DNA of 64,000 nucleotides from JAJPJE01 sp963724985 (GTDB taxonomy: Bacteria; Acidobacteriota; Terriglobia; Terriglobales; Acidobacteriaceae). The translations under genes and the position numbers were made by a program. Positions 8,643 through 17,021 of the stretch are shown here, piece by piece. The notes beneath the pieces were generated by a model, which searched no databases, was not told the origin of the DNA, and was given only the letters and a program-made list of their open reading frames with translations. Positions within the stretch are counted from its first letter, which is position 1, and the number at the start of each line of letters is the position of its first letter. The stretch is taken from contig CAVRWV010000003.1 in assembly GCA_963724985.1 (NCBI GenBank), positions 124,001-188,000 of the forward strand, given 5' to 3'.

Positions 8643-8684
8643 GGGTGCCCGGTCCTTTCCTTCTTTTGGAAAGGGCCGGAATCG
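8643..8684 (+). repeat. REP-A palindromic repeat, third copy
   Basis: This copy has the same hairpin as at 6629 (GGGTGCCCGGTCCTTTCC / GGAAAGGGCCGGAATC) and lies in the leader between the divergent hydrolase and decarboxylase genes, ending 38 bases before the decarboxylase ATG. Confidence 0.85.
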
Positions 8685-8721
8685 AACACCTCAGGTAGAC
8701 TCTTCTTTTTGCGGAGCCCTC

Positions 8722-10158
8722 ATGTCCACCAAGCCTTCCGAAACCATTGCCGCCATCGATCCTCAACAGGACTGGCCTGCCTACGTCGCCGATTTCCGCC
8801 GCGCCGCCCACGATGCCGTCGACTGGGTTGCCGACTATCTCGCCGATACGCGCCGCTATCCCGTCACGCCGAAAACCAAGCCTGGCGAGTCTGGTCGACG
8901 CCCTGCCGCTTCTGGCCCCGATAAGGGCGAGTCCTTCGACGCGATCCTCCGCGACTTCGATCAGAAGATCATTCCTGCGGTCACGCATTGGAATCATCCC
9001 GGCTTTCTCGCCTACTTCGGATGCACCGGATCGTCGCCCGCCATCATCGCCGAGATGATCGCCGCCGCTCTGAACACGAACGGCCTGCATTGGGATACGT
9101 CGCCCGCCGTAGCCGAGTTGGAACAAGTCGCGCTTGGCTGGCTGCGCCAATGGATGGGCCTGCCCGACGACTGGTTCGGCATCATCTACGACACGGCTTC
9201 GGTCTCGAGTTTTCACGCCATCTGTGCGGCGCGTGAGTTGGTCGCGCCCGAGAGCCGCGTAGAGGGCAGCACGCCCAACCTGGTTCTCTATACGTCGGAG
9301 CAGTCGCATTCATCCATCGAGAAAGGAGCCATCGCCGCCGGCATCGGCCAGAAGCACGTTCGCAAGATCGCGACCGATAGCGAATTCCGCATGCGTCCCG
9401 ACGCGCTGGCGAAGGCGATCGAAGATGATCTGCGAGCTGGCCTGCGTCCCTTCTGTGTGGTTGCGACCGTCGGCACCACTTCCAGCACCAGCATCGATCC
9501 GCTCTCGGCGATTGCCGACATCACCGACCGCCACAAACTCTGGCTGCACGTCGATGCCGCCTATGCCGGGTCCGCCGCGATCCTTCCGGAGTGTCAGCCG
9601 ATGCTGAAGGGAATCGAGCGCGCACATTCCTACGTCATGAACCCGCACAAATGGTTGCTCACCAACATCGACCTGAGCGCCTTCTACACCAAACGTCCCG
9701 ACATTCTGCGACGCGCTTTCTCGCTCGTGCCCGAATACCTGACCGGCACGGAAGATCCGCGCGCCATCAACCTGATGGACTATGGCGTGCCCCTAGGCCA
9801 TCGCTTCCGTTCGCTGAAGTTGTGGTTCCTGCTGCGCTATTTCGGACGTGAGCGCCTGCAGCAGATTTTGCGCTCGCACATCTCGTGGGCGAAGAAGCTT
9901 GAAGAGGAGATACGGCGCGATTCACGCTTCGAAGTCGTGGCACCGGTGCCGTTCTCGACCGTCTGCTTCCGTCTGAAGGGATCAGACGAAGCCAACGAGC
10001 GCGTCTTCAACGCCGTGAACGCGTCGGGCAAGTACTACATCTCGCACACGGCACTGAACGACCAGTATGTGCTGAGGGTTGCAATCGGAAACCTGGGAAC
10101 AACATGGGTGGATGTGGAAGGTTGCTGGAAGATGATTCAGGAAGTCAGTAGTCAGTAG
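8722..10158 (+). CDS. PLP-dependent aromatic-L-amino-acid decarboxylase family protein
   Basis: The 478-residue protein is a group II PLP decarboxylase (fold type I). It has 'HWNHPGFLAYF' at the substrate-binding N-terminus, 'EQSHSSIEKGA', Asp in 'LWLHVDAAYAGSA' and Schiff-base Lys310 in 'NPHKWLLTNID'. The closest known enzymes decarboxylate tryptophan, tyrosine, DOPA or phenylalanine, but which substrate is used here is unknown. The length is normal. ATG 8722 is preferred because upstream in-frame sequence lies inside a REP copy and the divergent gene. No transporter adjoins it, so a role in acid resistance is not indicated. Confidence 0.88.
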   Translation: MSTKPSETIAAIDPQQDWPAYVADFRRAAHDAVDWVADYLADTRRYPVTPKTKPGESGRRPAASGPDKGESFDAILRDFDQKIIPAVTHWNHPGFLAYFGCTGSSPAIIAEMIAAALNTNGLHWDTSPAVAELEQVALGWLRQWMGLPDDWFGIIYDTASVSSFHAICAARELVAPESRVEGSTPNLVLYTSEQSHSSIEKGAIAAGIGQKHVRKIATDSEFRMRPDALAKAIEDDLRAGLRPFCVVATVGTTSSTSIDPLSAIADITDRHKLWLHVDAAYAGSAAILPECQPMLKGIERAHSYVMNPHKWLLTNIDLSAFYTKRPDILRRAFSLVPEYLTGTEDPRAINLMDYGVPLGHRFRSLKLWFLLRYFGRERLQQILRSHISWAKKLEEEIRRDSRFEVVAPVPFSTVCFRLKGSDEANERVFNAVNASGKYYISHTALNDQYVLRVAIGNLGTTWVDVEGCWKMIQEVSSQ

Positions 10159-10221
10159 TCCCGCAACCCACGCGAGTGTCTTTTGTTGCTGACGCTCGTT
10201 CCTCAGAGTCAACTGCATGTC

Positions 10222-10325
10222 CGAGCCGCAGGCGAGGACTGTCACTTCGAGCGAAGCGAGAAATCGCTATAGGACGGCAGATTTTTCCAAGAATAGGGTT
10301 GTCTCGCTGCGCTCGACATGACAGG
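10222..10325. repeat. 'Cgagcgcagcgag' family inverted repeat (family C)
   Basis: The element begins with GAGCCGCAGGCGAGGACTGT and continues GTCACTTCGAGCGAAGCGAG. After a central segment it ends with CTCGCTGCGCTCGACATGAC, so the ends are inverted repeats. Related copies occur at 31393-31488 (inside tgt), 39977-40020, 41411-41436 and 44503-44552. Confidence 0.7.
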
Positions 10326-10378
10326 TGACGCTGGTGGCAAAGGCGACAAGTGAGACGCAACTGACCACTGGCTGCCAG

Positions 10379-11470
10379 CTACCCAACTACCTCAATCACC
10401 GGCTTCCTCGACTCAACCACTTCGCCGATGATCGCAGCTCCAACCGACGCCTCATTCAATTCGCGCAGCAATTCATCAGCATCTTCTTCGGCGATGGAAA
10501 TTAGCAGGCCGCCCGCCGTCTGCGGATCATACAGAATTGTTCGCACATCTTGCGGCACGCTGTCTTCATAGCTGACCAGGCATTCGGCGAATTCGCGATT
10601 CGCAGTCAGTCCACCGGGAATGAATCCTTCGCGCACGCACTCGAGCGCACCTTCGAGCAGCGGAACGTGCGAAGCGAACAACCGCAGGCTGACGTTCGAA
10701 CCCAGGGCCATTTCGCGCGCATGCCCAATCAGTCCGAATCCTGTGATGTCAGTCATCGAGTGCACCCGAAAGGGAATTGCCTCTGCGTCCTCTCGCATTC
10801 TCTGCGGTGGAATCCTCCCGGCCACTTCCGCAGCGACTCTGTTTAGCGTGGTCATCGAACGCGTCGCCGCTTCGATCCATTTCTCTTCGGCCTTGCCCCG
10901 CTTAATCGCTGTAGAAATCACACCGGTGCCGATCGCCTTGGTGAAGATGAGCTTGTCGCCCGCCAGGGCGCCACTGTTCGTCATCACGCGCCGCGGATTG
11001 ATCATGCCCGTAACGGAGTAGCCAAACTTGATCTCGGGATCGCGAATGCTGTGCCCGCCGACGATCGTGCACCCGGCCTCCATCATCTTCGAGAGGCCGC
11101 CGGCGAGTATCCGCTCCAGCACATCGAAGTCGCCCTTCTCCGGGAAGCACACCATGGCGAGCGCCGTCATCGGGCGTCCGCCCATCGCGTAGACGTCGCT
11201 CAACGCGTTGGTCGCGGCAATCTGTCCAAAGGTGTACGGATCGTCGACGATGGGCGTAAAGAAATCGACAGTCTGCACCAGCGCCTGGTCGGGACCGATC
11301 AGATACACTCCGGCGTCGTCGGCTGTATCGAAGCCAACCAGCACATTCGGGTCATGTTGCCGGGCTAATTTCCCAAGCACTGTGTCCAGCACCGCCGGAC
11401 TCAGCTTGCTCGCTCAACCCGCCGCTTTGACCTGCTCCGTGAGCCGGGCTTTGGCTACCGTTTCAGACAT
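10379..11470 (-). CDS. selD: Selenide, water dikinase (selenophosphate synthetase), selenocysteine-containing
   Basis: SelD makes selenophosphate from selenide and ATP, the selenium donor for Sec-tRNA and for 2-selenouridine in tRNA. The conserved body is intact ('FDTADDAGVY', 'TVDFFTPIVDDPYTFG', 'NALSDVYAMGG', 'GGHSIRDPEIKFG', 'MTDITGFGLIGH', 'DPQTAGGLL'). The start ATG at 11470 reads MSETVAKARLTEQVKAAG, then an in-frame TGA (11416-11414, codon 19), then ASKLSPAVLD. The TGA falls where SelD proteins have their catalytic Cys or Sec, so it is read as selenocysteine, giving 363 residues. A hairpin fitting the bacterial SECIS model follows. An extra stretch of 10-15 residues before 'MTDITGFGL' is encoded by a dispersed repeat (10780-10810). 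der lies 69 bases upstream on the same strand. Confidence 0.92.
10780..10810. repeat. 'cctctgcgtcctctgcggtg' family repeat inside selD
   Basis: CCTCTGCGTCCTC, a 7-base interruption, then CTCTGCGGTGG match the arm seen at 22211-22231. In selD it encodes about ten residues (PPQRMREDAE) in a spot where the family is length-variable. Confidence 0.55.
11380..11404 (-). promoter_or_regulatory. Bacterial SECIS-like hairpin in selD mRNA
   Basis: Nine bases after the UGA, CTGAGTCC pairs with GGACACAG (one A-A mismatch) around the 9-nt loop GGCGGTGCT. The loop starts with GG and lies 17 nt after the UGA, within the 16-37 nt range of the bacterial SECIS model bound by SelB. Confidence 0.75.
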
Positions 11471-11480
11471 AAAGCAATTG

Positions 11481-11542
11481 TAACCACTAAGGGCACAAAG
11501 GGACACGAAGCCCTTGGTGATCCTTTGTGTCCTTGGTGGTTA
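11481..11542. repeat. Inverted repeat ('taaccac...ggtggtta') between der and selD
   Basis: TAACCACTAAGGGCACAAAGG and, after 20 bases, CCTTTGTGTCCTTGGTGGTTA form a long imperfect stem. The outer arm supplies the stop codon of der (TAA at 11542-11540). This sequence type is a dispersed repeat found in several phyla, as I recall. Confidence 0.7.
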
Positions 11543-13078
11543 TTTGTTCTTCGGGTTTCTTGCGCGCGTTTTGATCCAGATCGGCGAGCCCACGAATCCA
11601 AACGCCCTGCGTATCTGGTTTTCGATAAACCGCTGGTAGGAGAAGTGCAGTTTCACGTCGCGATCCGTGAACAGCATGAACGTCGGCGGCGCGACCGCCA
11701 CTTGCGTCATGTACATAATGCGGACGCGACTCTTGTAAGGAACGGAGGTTCGCTCGAAGTCGACCTTCTCGAGGAAACGATTCATCTCGCCCGTCGAGAT
11801 ACGCTTTCGCCGCTCGACCGAAACCAGTTCGATCTCGCGGAACAGCTTATCGATATTCCGCCCAGTCGTGGCCGAAACGAAGATCACTGGCGCGTACTCC
11901 AGGAACTTCAGGCTGCGCCGTATCTCCTCTTCATAGGCTTGAGGATCGGCTGCACGCATGGATTCCTGCAGCATGACTCTTGCGCGCCGCGGAACTTCCG
12001 CCTTGGTCTTCGCTTTGCCCGCTTCGGTCTTCAGCTCCTTGGCGCGCCCAACCACCAGGTCCCATTTGTTGACCACGATAATCACCGACCGGCCGCTCTC
12101 ATGCGCGTAGCCGCCGATGTTGGCGTCAAGCGCGGTGGCACCTTCCGTCGCGTCAATGATGAGCAGGCTGACGTCAGCGGCTTCGAGATGTTTGCGCGCC
12201 ATCACCACGGAAAGCTTTTCAGCCATCAGCTCCGTACGGCCTTTGCGACGTATGCCGGCGGTATCGATGAAGCGGTAGGTCTTGCCGTTGTGTTCCACAA
12301 CTTCATCGACCGCGTCGCGCGTGGTGCCGGGGATGGGCGATACGATCGCCCGAGCCGTTCCAGTCAGCGCATTCAGCAGCGTTGATTTGCCGACGTTGGG
12401 TCTGCCGATAATCGCAATCTTCGTTTCGTGCGCAGTTTCGACCTTGGCCTGCGTCTCGAGCGCGTCTTCACCGTCTACCGCGGCTGTCATCTCTTCAGTG
12501 GCTTCGGGCGACGACTCTTCCACGGCCACTGTCTCGTCTGCGCCCACGGGCATCACTTTGAGCGCCGCTTCCAATAACTCGACGATGCCGTTGCCATTCT
12601 CCGCTGAAATGGGGAAAAGGCTTTTGATCCCCAACCGCCGGAGATTTTCGGCGCCCGCTTCCAGCTTCGGCGTGTCGATCTTATTCACCGCGAGGAACAG
12701 CGGCTTCCCGCTGCGCAGCAGCAATCGCGCCAACTCCATGTCAGGCGAAGCGAGTTCCGTGCGCCCGTCGACCACCATGACTACCGCGTCCGCCTCTTCC
12801 AGCCCAACCTTTGCCTGGCGGTAAATCTCAGAAGGGATCAGCTGCTTATCATCGGGAATAATGCCGCCCGTATCGATCACCCGAAAACTGCGATCAAGCC
12901 ACTTTGCGAATCCGTAGAGGCGGTCGCGCGTGATGCCGGGTTCATCGCCGACGATGGCACGCCTTCGTCCGACCACCCGGTTAAAGAGCGTGGACTTGCC
13001 CACATTCGGACGTCCGACAATGACGAGGGTTGGAACTCTCAGCGAATTCGCGGTCGCGGAAGTAATTGATTTCGGCAT
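11540..13078 (-). CDS. der: Ribosome-associated GTPase Der (EngA)
   Basis: Der has two tandem GTPase domains and helps mature the 50S subunit. Both domains are complete: G1 'GRPNVGKSTLF', G3 'DTGG', G4 'NKID' in the first, and 'GRPNVGKSTLL', 'DTAG', 'NKWD' in the second. A KH-like domain follows ('MTQVAVAPPTFMLFTDR', 'FGFVGSPIWIKTRARN'). The linker between the domains is unusually long and acidic (VAVEESSPEATEEMTAAVDG), giving 512 residues against the usual 440-490. The start MPKSITSATANS at 13078 is preferred over 13126. The final residues and stop codon lie in a dispersed inverted repeat. selD follows on the same strand. Confidence 0.95.
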   Translation of the reverse strand: MPKSITSATANSLRVPTLVIVGRPNVGKSTLFNRVVGRRRAIVGDEPGITRDRLYGFAKWLDRSFRVIDTGGIIPDDKQLIPSEIYRQAKVGLEEADAVVMVVDGRTELASPDMELARLLLRSGKPLFLAVNKIDTPKLEAGAENLRRLGIKSLFPISAENGNGIVELLEAALKVMPVGADETVAVEESSPEATEEMTAAVDGEDALETQAKVETAHETKIAIIGRPNVGKSTLLNALTGTARAIVSPIPGTTRDAVDEVVEHNGKTYRFIDTAGIRRKGRTELMAEKLSVVMARKHLEAADVSLLIIDATEGATALDANIGGYAHESGRSVIIVVNKWDLVVGRAKELKTEAGKAKTKAEVPRRARVMLQESMRAADPQAYEEEIRRSLKFLEYAPVIFVSATTGRNIDKLFREIELVSVERRKRISTGEMNRFLEKVDFERTSVPYKSRVRIMYMTQVAVAPPTFMLFTDRDVKLHFSYQRFIENQIRRAFGFVGSPIWIKTRARNPKNK

Positions 13079-13128
13079 TTTGACTGGTGACGAGAACGGT
13101 GGACGGGCAGCGTTCCACGGATTCATGA

Positions 13129-15213
13129 TTGCCCGGCGATTCAGTGCCGCGCATTCGTGCTTCCACAGCTATTATAGAGACCGGACCCGTTTCCGCTTTG
13201 TCCTCCGCCTCCCAATCCGCCGTTTCATTCACGCTCCATCGCTTTTTCGCCCCTGGCGGCATTCTCGCGAAGGCGCACCCAGCGTACGAATTCCGTCGCG
13301 GACAACTGGAGATGGCGCAGGCCGTCGAAGCCGCCATCGAAGAAAAGCGCCACCTGATCGTGGAGGCCGGCACCGGTACCGGCAAGACGCTGGCATATCT
13401 GGCGCCGGTGATTCGCAGCGGCAAGCGCGTCATCATCTCCACCGGCACCAAGAATCTCCAGGAGCAGCTCTTCTATAAGGACATTCCATTCCTGCAAAGC
13501 CTGTTCGCGCCGGAAGGTTCAACCGACGCTGACCCCGGAGCTGCCAGTCCGCTGCGCGTCTGCTACATGAAGGGGCGCAACAATTATCTTTGCCGCAAAA
13601 AGTTGTACGAGCTCACCGATCAGCCAGTGTTGAACGGCCTCGACGAGATCAACCAGTACCGCGCCATCGCCGACTGGGAGAAGGAAACGCAGAACGGCGA
13701 TCGCGCCGAACTGCGCGTGCTGCCGGAGACAAGCGAACTGTGGTCCAAGCTGGACGCGCGCGCAGACACTTGCACCGGCCAGAAATGCACGCAGTACGAT
13801 CGCTGCTTCATCACCGAGATGCGCCGCCGTGCCGCTGAGAGCGACATCATCATCGTCAACCATCATCTGTTTTTCGCCGACCTCGCGATCAAGATGGCCG
13901 CGGAAGATGCGCCTGATGTCGGCATCCTGCCCGAATGCGCCGCAGTGATCTTCGATGAAGCGCATGAGTTGGAAGAAGTCGCGTCCAGCTACTTCGGAGT
14001 CAGCGTAAGCACGGCGAAGATCGACGACTTCGCTCGCGACGTAGACCAGACCCTCCAGCGCGAGAAACTGTCCGCGGCTGGCGTGGGATCGTCGTTACGG
14101 AGCTTGCGCGAGCGAGCGCAATTCTTTTTCGCGCTGTTGCCAGAAGGTGACTCGCGTTTCCCCTTCGGACAAAGACAGGCCTTCCTCGAAGAGCATGGCA
14201 CCGAGTACGACGGCCTGATGAACGCCGTCGGGCGCGTGGGATCGGAACTGAACGCGCTCAGTCCTAAGCCTGAGGAAGTGAACAACCTGCTGCGACGAGC
14301 GCATGAGCTGCGCGTGCAACTGTCGTTCCTGATGGAATCCGACGATCACAACACGGTGTTCTGGATCGATCGGCGCGGGGGAAGACAGAGAAGTGGACAG
14401 CAGCTGAAAGGAGCGCAGCACGTTTTCCTGCAAGCCACTCCCATCGATGTTTCCGCCATCCTGCAACAAACGCTTTTCGCGAAACTCGACACCGCGATTC
14501 TGACTTCGGCCACGCTCGCCGTCGGCGGCGCCTTCGAATACATTCGTGGTCGACTTGGCCTGGAAAGCACGCGCGAGCTGATCATCCCCTCGCACTTCGA
14601 CTACGAAAACCAGGCTCTGTTCTACGTTCCGCCGGAGCTGCCCGAGCCCACCGCTCCGCAATTTGCAGCTAAAGCCGCCGATCGCATCCGCCGCCTGCTG
14701 GAAATCAGCCAGGGACGAGCCTTCTGTCTATTCACCAGCTTTGCCCTGATGCGCGACGTGCACGACCGCCTGCTGGGTGAGTTGGAATATCCAATGCTGT
14801 TGCAAGGGACGGCGCCAAAGTCAGCACTGCTGGAAGAGTTCCGCATGACGCCGAATGCGGTGCTGTTCGCGACCGCGTCGTTCTGGCAGGGAGTTGATGT
14901 GCAGGGCGAGCAGTTGAGCTGCGTGATCATCGACCGGCTTCCGTTCGCCGTGCCGAATGATCCGGTGGTCGCCGCGCGAATTCAAGCCATCAACGCCGAA
15001 GGCGGAAACGCCTTCTTCGATTACCAGGTGCCTGCCGCGGTGATCACTTTAAAGCAAGGCTTCGGACGGCTCATCCGCTCGCTCAACGATCGCGGAGTGC
15101 TCGCTCTGCTCGATAATCGCATCCTGAAGAAGCAGTACGGCAAAGTCTTCCTGGCCAGCCTGCCGCCCTATCGGCGAACCACGAAGCTGGCCGATGTGGA
15201 AGAGTTCTTTTAA
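13129..15213 (+). CDS. DinG/XPD-family ATP-dependent helicase
   Basis: The protein is a superfamily 2 helicase of the DinG/XPD type, which unwinds damaged or structured DNA with 5'-3' polarity. Walker A 'EAGTGTGKTLAYL' and the DEAH box in 'VIFDEAHELEEVA' are present, as is a four-Cys Fe-S cluster signature (Cys of 'NNYLC', then 'DTCTGQKCTQYDRC'). The C-terminal helicase motifs 'FCLFTSFALM', 'ATASFWQGVDVQGE' and 'QGFGRLIRS' follow. The length of 694 residues is normal. The start is uncertain: 13129 is a TTG only 50 bases from the divergent der start, and an alternative TTG lies at 13198. Confidence 0.88.
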   Translation: MPGDSVPRIRASTAIIETGPVSALSSASQSAVSFTLHRFFAPGGILAKAHPAYEFRRGQLEMAQAVEAAIEEKRHLIVEAGTGTGKTLAYLAPVIRSGKRVIISTGTKNLQEQLFYKDIPFLQSLFAPEGSTDADPGAASPLRVCYMKGRNNYLCRKKLYELTDQPVLNGLDEINQYRAIADWEKETQNGDRAELRVLPETSELWSKLDARADTCTGQKCTQYDRCFITEMRRRAAESDIIIVNHHLFFADLAIKMAAEDAPDVGILPECAAVIFDEAHELEEVASSYFGVSVSTAKIDDFARDVDQTLQREKLSAAGVGSSLRSLRERAQFFFALLPEGDSRFPFGQRQAFLEEHGTEYDGLMNAVGRVGSELNALSPKPEEVNNLLRRAHELRVQLSFLMESDDHNTVFWIDRRGGRQRSGQQLKGAQHVFLQATPIDVSAILQQTLFAKLDTAILTSATLAVGGAFEYIRGRLGLESTRELIIPSHFDYENQALFYVPPELPEPTAPQFAAKAADRIRRLLEISQGRAFCLFTSFALMRDVHDRLLGELEYPMLLQGTAPKSALLEEFRMTPNAVLFATASFWQGVDVQGEQLSCVIIDRLPFAVPNDPVVAARIQAINAEGGNAFFDYQVPAAVITLKQGFGRLIRSLNDRGVLALLDNRILKKQYGKVFLASLPPYRRTTKLADVEEFF

Positions 15214-15221
15214 AGGCATTT

Positions 15222-15313
15222 CACATTGAAGAATTCAGATTGAAGATTTAGAGGCAGCCGTTCTGAGAGTGTGAGCGGCGTCTTTCGATCTGAAATCTTC
15301 AATCTTGAATCTG
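15222..15313. repeat. Inverted repeat of 'ttgaagatt' type
   Basis: CACATTGAAGAATTCAGATT and AGATTGAAGATTT on the left mirror TGAAATCTTCAATCTTGAAT on the right around a 40-nt centre. It lies between the helicase stop and queD and could also act as a transcription terminator, although it lacks a clear T-run. Confidence 0.55.
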
Positions 15314-15385
15314 CAGTCCTTCCTGCCTCCCCGGCGCGATGGAAGTTGTTACAATTAACTAGCAATCAATCCTAGAAAGAGCCTC

Positions 15386-15763
15386 ATGTTTGAAGTCAGC
15401 GTAGAAGATAGTTTTGCCGCCGGACACGCCTTGCGTGGCTACCGCGGCAAGTGTGAGAACCCGCACGGGCACAATTACAAGGTCCGTATCACCCTGCATG
15501 GCGAGCAGTTGGACCATATCGGCCTGCTCTTTGATTTTAAGGATTTGAAAGCCGCGATGAATCAGGTCATCGACCGGCTTGACCACCAGTATCTGAACGA
15601 CATTGCTCCGTTCAAGGAACTGAATCCCTCGGCCGAAAATATGGCCAAGTACTTCTACGAGGAGTGCAACACCCTCCTCCACGAGAAGACCAACGGCCGC
15701 GTGCAAGTAAAGCTCGTCAAGATCTGGGAAACCGATACTACGACGGCGACCTATTTTGAGTGA
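15386..15763 (+). CDS. queD: 6-carboxy-5,6,7,8-tetrahydropterin synthase (QueD)
   Basis: QueD converts 7,8-dihydroneopterin triphosphate to 6-carboxytetrahydropterin in queuosine (preQ0) synthesis. The 125-residue protein has the zinc and active-site pattern: first His in 'FAAGHALRGY', then 'CENPHGHNYKV' with catalytic Cys and two His, 'DFKDLK' and 'DHQYLND'. Length and motifs are typical of QueD rather than eukaryotic PTPS. It is preceded by AAGAG six bases before ATG. It heads a queD-queE-queC group interrupted by a broken four-helix-bundle gene. Confidence 0.93.
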   Translation: MFEVSVEDSFAAGHALRGYRGKCENPHGHNYKVRITLHGEQLDHIGLLFDFKDLKAAMNQVIDRLDHQYLNDIAPFKELNPSAENMAKYFYEECNTLLHEKTNGRVQVKLVKIWETDTTTATYFE

Positions 15764-15810
15764 GCTGAATCACTGCGCTAGAAGCGGTTTCCCTATGACG
15801 ATCGAAAACC

Positions 15811-16203
15811 GTGGAACCGCAGAATCGGGAAATCTCTCAAGACAGGGTGTTGCTACAGCGGCAGCTCAAGGAGAGAACGAAGCAGTTTGCTTTACGCATT
15901 ATCCGATTGTTCCGATCATTACCGCGGAGCCCTGACGCACAGGTCATGGGCAAGCAGCTGCTCAGATCGGGAATATCGGTAGGCTGCGAATTATCGAGCG
16001 GCAACACGATCCCGTTCCCGTCAAGAATTCGCAGCGAAGATTGGTATTGTCGTGGAAGAAGCGGATGAAACAGTGTTTTGGCTCGAACTGCTCACGGAAT
16101 CAGCGGTGGTCCCGGCTCAAGCGAATGCAGCCCGTGGCAGCTGAAGCCTGCGAGTTGACCGCGATTTTCACGGCGTCTCATCAGACCGCGCGTAATAAAG
16201 AGA
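15811..16203 (+). pseudogene. Broken four-helix-bundle (23S rRNA IVP-like) gene
   Basis: Pieces of an S23/IVP-type four-helix-bundle protein occur in three frames. They are 'RTKQFALRIIRLFRSLPRSP...QLLRSGISVG' (frame 1), 'ANYRAATRSRSRQEFAAKIG' to 'VFWLELLTESAVVPAQ' (frame 2) and 'AAEACELTAIFTASHQTARN' (frame 3). One extra base near 15985 and a second shift near 16110-16125 separate them. The family is widespread, often beside repeats or in rRNA intervening sequences, and of unclear function. With two frameshifts in under 400 bases this is the most convincing real pseudogene here, though sequence error is not excluded. Confidence 0.75.
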
Positions 16204-16257
16204 TAGCGGTTTTCGCACAGTTTTGCGATTTTAGATTCTTCGGTTTCCGATTCCCCC

Positions 16258-16941
16258 ATGCTTTTCATCATCGAGATTTATAGATCGATCCAGGGCGAGT
16301 CATCCTTCGCCGGCCTCCCCTGCACCTTCGTTCGCCTTGCCGGATGTAACCTGCGCTGCACCTGGTGCGACAGTGAGTACACGTTCTCCGGCGGCAAAAA
16401 GATGAGCATGGAGGAAGTGGAAGCCGAGGTGGAGCGTCTCGCGCCTGCAGGCCTCATCGAGATCACCGGCGGAGAGCCCATGCTGCAGGAGCGCGAGTTG
16501 CTCCCGCTCATGGAACGGCTTCTCGCCGACGGATACCAGTTGCTTCTCGAGACCAGCGGCGAGCGCTCGCTTGATCTCGTCCCCAAACGCGTTCACAAGA
16601 TCGTTGACGTGAAGTGCCCGCAGTCAGGAGAGGGCGGAACATTTCGGTTAGAAAATCTTCACGCCCTTGCGCCGCACGACGAGGTCAAGTTTGTGATTTC
16701 AGGTCGTGAAGACTACGAGTTTGCTCGCGACTTCACTCGCCATCATCGGCTCGACGAAAAAGTCAGCTCCATAATTTTCTCTCCGGCCTTTCGCAAGGAC
16801 GCCACCGGCAGCCGCGATGCCTCGCATTGTCTCGTCGATCCGCGCGAAGTCGCCGATTGGATCGTCGAAGACGCATTGAACGTCCGTCTCGGTCTGCAGA
16901 TTCACAAATTCATTTGGGACCCGGCGACCAAGGGCGTGTGA
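16258..16941 (+). CDS. queE: 7-carboxy-7-deazaguanine synthase (QueE)
   Basis: QueE is a radical-SAM enzyme that contracts 6-carboxytetrahydropterin to 7-carboxy-7-deazaguanine. The cluster motif CX3CX2C is present ('CNLRCTWCD'), preceded by 'YRSIQGESSFAGLPCTFVRL' and followed by 'ITGGEPMLQ', which binds SAM. 'VDVKCPQSGE' and 'EVKFVISGREDYEFA' are also typical. The 227-residue length is normal. It sits between queD and queC, so the three successive steps to preQ0 are encoded together; GTP cyclohydrolase (step 1) is not in the window. Confidence 0.95.
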   Translation: MLFIIEIYRSIQGESSFAGLPCTFVRLAGCNLRCTWCDSEYTFSGGKKMSMEEVEAEVERLAPAGLIEITGGEPMLQERELLPLMERLLADGYQLLLETSGERSLDLVPKRVHKIVDVKCPQSGEGGTFRLENLHALAPHDEVKFVISGREDYEFARDFTRHHRLDEKVSSIIFSPAFRKDATGSRDASHCLVDPREVADWIVEDALNVRLGLQIHKFIWDPATKGV

Positions 16942-16953
16942 TTGTCAGCGTTC

Positions 16954-17021
16954 GGGCGTAGCCAGTAGCTGGTAGCCCTTGAGTCTTCCGGAAGCGACCA
17001 GCTACTAGCTACCCGTGACCA
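16954..17021. repeat. 'ccagctac' family inverted repeat (family G)
   Basis: GTAGCCAGTAGCTGGTAGCC and AGCGACCAGCTACTAGCTAC form an imperfect hairpin between queE and queC. Related sequence lies inside tgt (31512-31556) and near 10349-10382. Confidence 0.5.

Noticed and set aside
8420..8689. Separate small gene starting with a signal peptide
   Set aside because: Its signal peptide belongs to the MBL hydrolase in the next frame; the remainder is out-of-frame translation of that gene.
11414..11416. TGA in selD as a nonsense mutation
   Set aside because: It lies exactly at the Cys/Sec site, the frame is conserved on both sides, and a SECIS-like hairpin follows.
15314..15385. preQ1 riboswitch before queD
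   Set aside because: The conserved pseudoknot sequence of known preQ1 classes was not found in the short leader.
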